Source of the DNA: Verrucomicrobiota bacterium
GTDB taxonomy: Bacteria; Chlamydiota; Chlamydiia; Chlamydiales; JAAKFR01
Direction: 5' to 3'
NCBI GenBank assembly: GCA_018239815.1
Contig: JAFEGP010000022.1
Location: 1 to 47,213, forward strand
Length of the DNA: 47,213 nt
The position numbers and the translations under genes were made by a program. The notes below the pieces were generated by a model. That model did not search any database. It saw only the letters and a list, made by a program, of their open reading frames with translations, and was not told the DNA's origin. Each line of letters begins with the position of its first letter. Positions within the stretch are counted from its first letter, which is position 1. This document shows, one piece after another, positions 26,276 through 32,597 of this stretch.

Positions 26276-28007
26276 ACTTCCCCTTAAAGGGGCCTATTTC
26301 ATAGAACTGCAATCTAACTCAGATGTAAGAGGGTCTTTTTGTCGACTTTTTTGCACTGAACAATTGCAAGCGTTGGGTCTTCCAGATACAAATTTTGTGC
26401 AAGTTAATCTCTCTGATAATACTAAAGCAGGGACTTTGCGTGGAATGCACTATCAGATGCAGCCTTATGAGGAAGCTAAAATAGTTTATTGTTTAAAAGG
26501 TGCTGTTCATGATGTGATCATTGATCTAAGAGAAGATTCTGCTACTTTTAAACAGCATGTTGGGATTCGTCTTTCTGATGATAAACCTTGCGCTCTTTAT
26601 ATCCCAAAGGGATTTGCGCATGGTTTTATAACACTTCAAGATCATACGCAACTACTCTATCTTATGTCTCAATCCTATCACCCCAACCATGCTTGTGGAT
26701 ATCTGTATAACGATCCTGCTTTTGACATCCAATGGCCTATGCAACCTACAGTTATTTCTGAAAAAGATTTAGGGTATTTGCCTTTTGAGCAACCCGCATG
26801 TCGTTTCTGTGGGACAACCTTGCAACATACCTTTTGTAATTTAGGTGTTTCACCCTTGTCCAATGCTTATTTGACCTCATCACAATTACAAGAAAAAGAA
26901 CATTTCTATCCCTTGCATGTGTATGTCTGCTCTCAGTGCTTGTTGGTACAACTTCCAACTTTACATACTCCCGATGAGATTTTTTCAGAATATGCTTATT
27001 TCTCTTCCTATTCTTCATCATGGTTGGAACATGCCAAAGCCTATGTAAACATGATATCGAAACGTTTTAAGCTTCATGAACATTCTTACGTCATGGAATT
27101 GGCAAGTAATGATGGATATTTGTTGCAGTTTTTTAGGCAGAGGAACATCCCTGTTTTGGGTATTGAGCCCGCTAAAAATGTAGCACAGGTAGCGCGAGAT
27201 AAAGGGATCCCTACGCGTTCAGATTTTTTTGGATGTGAATTAGCTAAAGAATATCTAGGACAAGTAGATCTGCTGATTGCGAATAATGTGCTTGCTCATG
27301 TTCCGGATCTAAATGATTTTGTAGAAGGAATGAAAAGAGTTTTAAAGCCACAGGGTGTAATGACTTTAGAATTTCCACATCTTCTAAGATTGATGGACGA
27401 GAATCAATTTGATACCATCTATCATGAGCACTTTTCTTATTTTTCCCTGCTTTCTGTTCAACGTGTGTTTGCTGCGCATGGTTTGATGATTTTTGATGTG
27501 GAACAATTGCCAACTCATGGCGGTTCTTTACGAATCTATGTGAAGCATGCAGAAGATCTATGCAAACAACAAGAGCCTTCTGTACAAAAGCTTATAGAGG
27601 AAGAAAAAAGTAAGGGGCTAGATATGTTAGAGACTTATCTACAATTTGAGCGACAAGCTCAAGAGGTAAGAGCTGATCTCTTGTCATTTTTGCAACAAGC
27701 TCATCAAGACAATAAAACTGTGATCGCTTACGGAGCCCCTGCTAAAGGGAATACGCTTTTAAACTACTGTGGGCTCAATACAAAATTTTTACCCTTCACT
27801 GTGGATAAAAATACTTACAAACAAGGCAGGTTTTTACCTGGGACTCATATTCCTATTTTTTCGCCCTCTAAAATTTTGGAAATCAAACCTGATTATGTCT
27901 TGATTCTTCCTTGGAATCTTAAACAAGAAATTATGAGTGAAATGGAAGCTGTTCATCAATGGGGAGGTAGATTTGTTGTTCCTATCCCTAAATTAACTCT
28001 CATTTAA
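26262..28007 (+). CDS. bifunctional fusion: NDP-4-keto-6-deoxysugar 3,5-epimerase + sugar C-methyltransferase
   Basis: A 581-residue two-domain protein. Residues 1-175 are an RfbC-type cupin epimerase (RGMHYQ with catalytic H63, FAHGFITLQ, then the conserved PAFDIQWP end). Residues 180-581 are an NDP-hexose C-methyltransferase: a zinc-binding N-terminus (C180, C183, C223, C226), SAM motif VMELASNDGYLLQFF, the catalytic YHEHFSYFS motif, and a C-terminal domain with YGAPAKGNTLLNYCG. C-methyltransferases of this TylC3/TcaB9-like group methylate C3 of a 4-keto-6-deoxysugar, for which epimerase activity at C3/C5 is a natural partner. It overlaps rfbG by 14 nt. The product would be a 3-C-methyl-branched 6-deoxyhexose. 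The exact sugar cannot be told. Confidence 0.88.
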   Translation: MRCVELPLKGAYFIELQSNSDVRGSFCRLFCTEQLQALGLPDTNFVQVNLSDNTKAGTLRGMHYQMQPYEEAKIVYCLKGAVHDVIIDLREDSATFKQHVGIRLSDDKPCALYIPKGFAHGFITLQDHTQLLYLMSQSYHPNHACGYLYNDPAFDIQWPMQPTVISEKDLGYLPFEQPACRFCGTTLQHTFCNLGVSPLSNAYLTSSQLQEKEHFYPLHVYVCSQCLLVQLPTLHTPDEIFSEYAYFSSYSSSWLEHAKAYVNMISKRFKLHEHSYVMELASNDGYLLQFFRQRNIPVLGIEPAKNVAQVARDKGIPTRSDFFGCELAKEYLGQVDLLIANNVLAHVPDLNDFVEGMKRVLKPQGVMTLEFPHLLRLMDENQFDTIYHEHFSYFSLLSVQRVFAAHGLMIFDVEQLPTHGGSLRIYVKHAEDLCKQQEPSVQKLIEEEKSKGLDMLETYLQFERQAQEVRADLLSFLQQAHQDNKTVIAYGAPAKGNTLLNYCGLNTKFLPFTVDKNTYKQGRFLPGTHIPIFSPSKILEIKPDYVLILPWNLKQEIMSEMEAVHQWGGRFVVPIPKLTLI

Positions 28008-28023
28008 GCAAAAGAAGCATATT

Positions 28024-28791
28024 ATGATTCAAATTGATCTAGAAAAAGGACTTGTTAATCTTAAAGATAACGACTCTTTAAAAGAATATTCTTTGGGATC
28101 GCCAGAGGCTTTCGCTCTTCTATCAAAAGCTTGGCTACGTTGTGGGTGGGATAACAAATATGTGTACGGTTTTTCTTGGTTAGGACGACCCATCATTCAG
28201 TTGCCTGAAGATTTGATCCGCATTCAAGAACTTATTTATCGTCTTCAGCCCGATGTGATTGTAGAAACAGGTGTGGCGCATGGAGGTTCTCTAATCTTTT
28301 ACGCCACACTATGTAAAGCCATGGAAAAAGGGCGCATTATCGGTGTTGATATTGAGATACGTCCTCATAACAGAAAAGCTCTTGATGAACATTTTTTACG
28401 TCCTTATATCACACTTATTGAAGGTAGTTCTATCGATGAAAAAATTGTTAATCAGGTCAAATCTTTGGTTCAGCCGCATGAGAAAGTTTTAGTGCTTTTA
28501 GATTCTTGTCATACTTATGATCATGTCATGAATGAACTTAAGGCTTATGCCCCTCTTGTAAGCAGAGATTCATATATTGTTGTTATGGATGGTATTATGG
28601 AAGATTTAGTGGGAGCTCCTCGTACAAAAGAGGATTGGAAACATGATAATCCTAAGCAGGCTGCTAGTGACTTTGTTAAGCTCCATCAAGACTTTGTCAT
28701 GGAGGAACCTCGTTTCCCCTTTAATGAAGGAAATATCCAGCAAAGAGTCACATATTGGCCGTCTGGATACCTTAGGTGTGTACGAGCATGA
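28024..28791 (+). CDS. cephalosporin hydroxylase/rhamnosyl O-methyltransferase family protein
   Basis: A 255-residue SAM-dependent methyltransferase of the CmcI/rhamnosyl O-methyltransferase family, which in polysaccharide clusters usually O-methylates a sugar hydroxyl. The SAM motif reads IVETGVAHGGSLIFYATLC (about residue 78), followed by GVDIEIRP and the metal-binding LDSCHTYDHVMNELKAY and VVMDGIMED segments. The start is 17 nt after the fused epimerase gene, and the stop overlaps the next start (ATGA). Despite the family name, cephalosporin hydroxylation is not implied here. A tailoring step on the branched sugar or its polymer is likely. Confidence 0.83.
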   Translation: MIQIDLEKGLVNLKDNDSLKEYSLGSPEAFALLSKAWLRCGWDNKYVYGFSWLGRPIIQLPEDLIRIQELIYRLQPDVIVETGVAHGGSLIFYATLCKAMEKGRIIGVDIEIRPHNRKALDEHFLRPYITLIEGSSIDEKIVNQVKSLVQPHEKVLVLLDSCHTYDHVMNELKAYAPLVSRDSYIVVMDGIMEDLVGAPRTKEDWKHDNPKQAASDFVKLHQDFVMEEPRFPFNEGNIQQRVTYWPSGYLRCVRA

Positions 28792-29885
28792 AGATTTCTT
28801 CTCCTCTTGTTACAGCTATTATTGCTACTTATCAACGTCCTCAATGGTTACAAAGAGCTGTACGTAGTGTGCTGGTGCAAAGCTTTCCTCATTTGCAAGT
28901 GCTGATAGCTGACAATGCTTCAGGGCCTGCAACAGATGAGGTAGTAGGCAAATTCATGCAACAAGATGCTAGAGTGAAGGTGATTAAACATCCTGTCAAT
29001 CTAGGCATGACAGCCAATTTTCAAACAGCTCTGATGCAAGTCACAACACCTTATGTATGCTTTTTGCCGGATGATGATTTTTTAGGTCCCTCATTTTTTG
29101 AAGAGGCGCTACCTTTTTTTGAACGCTACCCAGATATTGCTGCTTGTGGGGGAGGTGGATTGATTATTAATCAAGATTTTGAGGTGTCCAGCATTCTCAA
29201 TCAAGGACAAACAATTCCTGCTCCTGGTTATTATCCTCCTCCTCGGGGTCTTTTTGCTTATCTTCGATCCTCTTTCGGTATCACTTTCCCAGGTCTTTTA
29301 TTTAAGACGGATATTGTTAAACAATTAGGAGGATTTGATCTGAGAATACGCATAGGAATTGATGAAGATCTGGTGTCTCAATGTTTTGCCAAATTCCCTG
29401 TATATTTGCTTACAGATCACCCATGTTATTTTGGCTTTCAACACGCTGCTTCGCTTAGCAGGATCACTAAGGATTTTGCTTTGTATGAAGACGAGTGTTT
29501 GATCTTTCATGAAAAATTAAAACAAATTCCTCTTTGTCCGGAAGAACAACAAGAAATAGATCAATTTTTCCAATCTCGTCGCTTAAAAATAGTATCTAGT
29601 GCATACCATAGCTACTGCCAAAACAAAGAATTTAAAAAGGCGTATGCAGAGGCGAATAAGCTACAACGCGTTTATCCCAGTCGAAAGTGGAAAAGAAAAA
29701 AAAATCATGCAAAACTTTGCCAATATTGGCCTAAGTTCCATGATCTTTATCAAACACTTAAAGTATTTGAGCAACGTTTAAGAGGTAAAAAACAGGCTAA
29801 GAGTTCGGGTAGTGCTTCTGTTGTTGCACATCCTGATGTTGAAAAATGGCGAGCTTACGCTTTATCTTTGGAAGCGCCTAATTGA
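28788..29885 (+). CDS. glycosyltransferase family 2 (copy 2)
   Basis: A 365-residue GT2 enzyme, paralogue of the 22892-23986 product. The start used is ATG 28788, which overlaps the previous stop as ATGA; a GTG at 28776 would add four residues. Shared blocks include VTAIIATYQRPQWLQRAVRS at the start, VTTPYVCFLPDDDF for donor and metal binding, GYYPPPRGLFAYL, LLFKTDI and the C-terminal WRAYALSLEA. The C-terminus is basic and helical without a clear membrane helix. Two diverged copies in one cluster suggest that they add two different sugars, or the same sugar in different linkages, after an ancient duplication. Confidence 0.86.
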   Translation: MKISSPLVTAIIATYQRPQWLQRAVRSVLVQSFPHLQVLIADNASGPATDEVVGKFMQQDARVKVIKHPVNLGMTANFQTALMQVTTPYVCFLPDDDFLGPSFFEEALPFFERYPDIAACGGGGLIINQDFEVSSILNQGQTIPAPGYYPPPRGLFAYLRSSFGITFPGLLFKTDIVKQLGGFDLRIRIGIDEDLVSQCFAKFPVYLLTDHPCYFGFQHAASLSRITKDFALYEDECLIFHEKLKQIPLCPEEQQEIDQFFQSRRLKIVSSAYHSYCQNKEFKKAYAEANKLQRVYPSRKWKRKKNHAKLCQYWPKFHDLYQTLKVFEQRLRGKKQAKSSGSASVVAHPDVEKWRAYALSLEAPN

Positions 29886-29896
29886 GTTTTGAATAG

Positions 29897-30733
29897 ATGA
29901 AGAAAATTTTAGTCACTGGTGCTTCTGGTTTTATAGGTCGATATACGCTTGATTTACTACAGCAGGCAGGCTATCTCATCTGCCCTTTACGTCTTAATCT
30001 TTCTAACCCTGCTGCCATAGAACAACAAATCTGCGACTTTCAAGCGGAGGCTCTTTTACACCTTGCATGGGAAACAACACCAGGACAATACTGGCACTGT
30101 CCAACGAATTTAGATTGGTTAAAAGCTTCATTAAGCCTCATCGAGACCTTTGCTAGAGGTGGGGGCAAACGCGTTGTGATCGCAGGTAGTTGTGCAGAAA
30201 GATACCCTACAACTACATATGGAGCCTGTAAAGAAGCTTTACGATTAAGTGCAGAAGCTTTTTTAAAACGTGCACAGGTTAGCTTTGCTTGGGGAAGGAT
30301 TTTTTTCCCTTATGGTCCATATGAGAAGCAAGCTAGAATGATTCCCTCAGCGATCCGAGCTTTACTATCTCAACAACCTTTTCAATGTTCTTCACAAGAC
30401 CATGTGCGAGATTTTTTATTTATAGAGGATATGGCACGTGCATTTGTAGAGCTTGTACAAAGTCGTGTAGAAGGTTTGGTAGATATGGGGACAGGTCAGG
30501 GTATTTCAATGGGAGAGCTGACCCTGCGGATCGCAAGAACTATGAATGCTGTAGATTTGATAACATTGTCTTCATCTCCTTCTACTGTAGAAAATCCGGC
30601 ATTCATGCTTGCTCAAGCAGATCGCTTATATAAAGAAGTAGGTTTTTGTCCGCGCTACACGTTGCAAGCAGGACTTGAAAAGACAATAGCATGGTGGAAA
30701 CAACAGAATTTAGTGTCTTGCTCGACCTACTAA
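29897..30733 (+). CDS. NAD-dependent epimerase/dehydratase (likely NDP-4-ketosugar reductase)
   Basis: A 278-residue extended SDR enzyme with the Rossmann motif ILVTGASGFIGRYTL at residue 4, a catalytic Y-x(3)-K in TTYGACKEAL, and VRDFLFIEDMARAFVEL near 175. Its size and place at the end of the rfbF-rfbG-epimerase/methyltransferase operon suit a 4-ketoreductase that finishes the branched CDP-sugar, but 4-epimerase activity is equally possible. Its last 24 nt overlap the 3' end of the convergent tolA-like gene, so the island joins the Tol operon inside coding sequence with no spacer at all. Confidence 0.82.
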   Translation: MKKILVTGASGFIGRYTLDLLQQAGYLICPLRLNLSNPAAIEQQICDFQAEALLHLAWETTPGQYWHCPTNLDWLKASLSLIETFARGGGKRVVIAGSCAERYPTTTYGACKEALRLSAEAFLKRAQVSFAWGRIFFPYGPYEKQARMIPSAIRALLSQQPFQCSSQDHVRDFLFIEDMARAFVELVQSRVEGLVDMGTGQGISMGELTLRIARTMNAVDLITLSSSPSTVENPAFMLAQADRLYKEVGFCPRYTLQAGLEKTIAWWKQQNLVSCSTY

Positions 30734-31516
30734 TGTGATGCGAAGTGTTTTGGTCTGCTCTTCCTTAGAAATTTCTGAACAAGCTGGAAGGCTAAGAGTT
30801 GGCAAGACCTTTAAAACATACGCTTGGTTTGCAGAAGATAAACTTTTGATCACATGACAAGCCGTAATTTTCCCTGAAGGGAGGATTTTAATTTCAACAC
30901 AGACATCTCCTGCCTCAGGAAAAATAAGAAGATCTTCTAATAAGGCTATTAACTGATCTCGATAACTAGATGCAAAATTTTCTGATCTCAAGGGAGATAA
31001 AGAAGTTTTTTTTGTGCTTTGAGAAGAAAGTGAGGAAGTGGCTTTAGGTGTTTCTAAATTTTTTAAACTTTTTTCCATTAAAGATGCTAAAGCTTGATGT
31101 TGATTGGCAGAAGAGGATGCTTTTTTATCCTTAGAGGGAGTGGCTTTAGAAATTGTGCTAGCAGACGGTGCAGTAGGTTTAGCTACGGTTTTATTTGCAG
31201 ATTTGGGTTTGATAGCAGCTGCTACGGGAGCAGGAGGAGCAGGTTGTGGCGTGGGTAGGGGCGCAGAAGATGTTGTTTCTATTGCAATAGGTTCGTTTAG
31301 AGGAAGGTCTTGTTGAGTCGCAGGTTCTTGATAAACAATAGAATGTGATATTTTGTTAGGAGTGTCATGCACAACATAATAAGTGTCAACAAGATGGTGT
31401 GTAATGTTGGGATGATGCTGTATTTGACGATGGTAGCACAGTAGAGCAAGCAAAAATAAATGCCCTAGCAGAACATAAGCCATACGTCTTGTTTTAGTCT
31501 GGGCGTAAAATAACAT
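30710..31516 (-). CDS. TolA/TonB-like energy transducer of the Tol system
   Basis: An inner-membrane protein of 268 residues: a basic N-terminus, one membrane helix (MAYVLLGHLFLLALLCYH), a long Pro/Ala/Ser/Lys-rich periplasmic linker, and a C-terminal TolA/TonB-like domain (LIALLEDLLIFPEAGDVCVE, KILPSGKITACHVIKS). It would couple the ExbB/ExbD (TolQR) motor to TolB and Pal. The ATG at 31516 overlaps exbD by 23 nt. A TTG at 31528 and an ATG at 31483, which is 10 nt after the exbD stop, are alternatives. It is followed on the other strand by the end of the sugar island rather than by tolB, its usual neighbour. Confidence 0.8.
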   Translation of the reverse strand: MLFYAQTKTRRMAYVLLGHLFLLALLCYHRQIQHHPNITHHLVDTYYVVHDTPNKISHSIVYQEPATQQDLPLNEPIAIETTSSAPLPTPQPAPPAPVAAAIKPKSANKTVAKPTAPSASTISKATPSKDKKASSSANQHQALASLMEKSLKNLETPKATSSLSSQSTKKTSLSPLRSENFASSYRDQLIALLEDLLIFPEAGDVCVEIKILPSGKITACHVIKSLSSANQAYVLKVLPTLSLPACSEISKEEQTKTLRITLVGRARH

Positions 31517-31895
31517 CGAGGTTATCAAAACCTACTTTAGCTACCGTATTTTTTACATGTTGGTACGTTCCAAAAGACGCCTGTTCATCTTGAAAAAGCT
31601 GAGGATGGACTTTCCCATTTTTTGCGTAAGCTTGTCTTAAGCCTAGTTCTAGTTGTTCTAAAGAAACAGGCAGATGATTCAAGACTATGCTATTATCCGC
31701 ATGAACATGGATGACAATTGGGCTTTGGCTTTCAATAGTTTTTGCTTGTTCCGTAGTCAGAGAAGGGCCCTGAGCCAAACTTACTTGTTCTTGTTCAAGT
31801 AAGGGAGCAGCAATAATAAACATCATTAAGATTACAAAGACAACGTCAATGAGCGGTGTTAAATTGATCTCTGCGTCTTCTAGATCTGTCATCAT
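31494..31895 (-). CDS. exbD: ExbD/TolR family proton-channel protein
   Basis: A 133-residue single-span inner-membrane protein. The N-terminal INLTPLIDVVFVILMMFII carries the conserved aspartate that takes part in proton transfer with ExbB/TolQ, and the periplasmic domain follows (IVIHVHADNSIVLN). The start codon overlaps the exbB stop (ATGA), and the 3' end overlaps the tolA-like gene. Whether the set serves the Tol-Pal cell-division system or TonB-type transport is decided by the tolB/pal genes, which in this genome are displaced by about 10 kb. Confidence 0.93.
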   Translation of the reverse strand: MMTDLEDAEINLTPLIDVVFVILMMFIIAAPLLEQEQVSLAQGPSLTTEQAKTIESQSPIVIHVHADNSIVLNHLPVSLEQLELGLRQAYAKNGKVHPQLFQDEQASFGTYQHVKNTVAKVGFDNLDVILRPD

Positions 31896-32485
31896 GGCTT
31901 TTCTGCTTTAGCTAATAACAATCCGGAGAAACTCTCCATATCAATGCAAAAATGTCGAATCTGAGCTCTTAGATAATTGTAACTGACAAGAGCGGGGATG
32001 GCTACAAATAAACCTACGACAGTTGCTCCAAGTGCCATGGCTAGTCCACTCATCACGGCTGTATTAGTTTGAGCAGAGGCCCCATGCTGCAATTCATGGA
32101 AGGTTAATAGAATGCCCCATACGGTTCCCAACAACCCCAAAAAAGGAGCCAAGCTTACAATGGTGGGAAGCAAATAGAGGCCTTTTTCCAAATGTTTGCG
32201 TTCTTGAGCTTGGGCACAAGATAACAACCGATCCAAGGACAACCCTTCTTGTTCAGAACGTTGATAAGCAGCATAAAGAGAGGCAAAAGGATGATGCTGA
32301 TGAAAAGAAGAACCTGAAATTGAGGATAGACCGAGCAAACGCGTCCCTTCCTTGGTGATATAGCGGCATATAGAAATTTTTTGCAAAAATAAAGCCCAAC
32401 TCATCATAGAAAGAAGAAAAAGGGCTATAAAAATTATTTTACCAAATAAATCGGAAGATAAGAAAGCTTCGATGACAGGATGCAT
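31892..32485 (-). CDS. exbB: ExbB/TolQ family proton-channel protein
   Basis: A 197-residue MotA/TolQ/ExbB-type inner-membrane protein with three hydrophobic segments: near residues 14-34, then the LYLLPTIVSLAPFLGLLGTV segment with a following helix near 100-125, and one near 145-170. Conserved Thr/Pro/Gly positions of the proton channel are visible (APFLGLLGTVWGIL, and the ALGATVVGLFVAIPALVSYN block). It is the first gene of the exbB-exbD-tolA-like unit. Its start lies only about 7 nt downstream of a possible -10 box, so the transcript may have nearly no leader. Confidence 0.93.
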   Translation of the reverse strand: MHPVIEAFLSSDLFGKIIFIALFLLSMMSWALFLQKISICRYITKEGTRLLGLSSISGSSFHQHHPFASLYAAYQRSEQEGLSLDRLLSCAQAQERKHLEKGLYLLPTIVSLAPFLGLLGTVWGILLTFHELQHGASAQTNTAVMSGLAMALGATVVGLFVAIPALVSYNYLRAQIRHFCIDMESFSGLLLAKAEKP

Positions 32486-32491
32486 GGACGT

Positions 32492-32520
32492 ATCTTAATA
32501 AAAAGAATTTGTCTACGCAA
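32492..32520 (-). promoter_or_regulatory. putative promoter of exbB-exbD-tolA-like operon
   Basis: On the reverse strand TTGCGT (32515-32520) and TAAGAT (32492-32497) are separated by 17 nt. The exbB ATG begins 7 nt after the -10 box, which would give an almost leaderless mRNA. It is a consensus match only. Confidence 0.35.
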
Positions 32521-32540
32521 TGATAAATATATTTTTTTTA

Positions 32541-32569
32541 TTTACTTTGCATAAAAAGTAAGATAAAAT
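32541..32569 (+). promoter_or_regulatory. putative promoter of dsbD
   Basis: TTTACT (32541-32546) and TAAAAT (32564-32569) are separated by 17 nt, about 28 nt before the dsbD ATG. The divergent exbB promoter lies 20 nt away on the other strand, so the two operons share a short AT-rich control region. Confidence 0.45.
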
Positions 32570-32597
32570 TTATGCCTTGGCAACTAAGGGAGTTGTT

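Noticed and set aside
28024-28791. Antibiotic (cephalosporin) biosynthesis
   Set aside because: The family name comes from CmcI, but the neighbours are polysaccharide genes and no beta-lactam genes are present. A sugar O-methyltransferase role is more likely.
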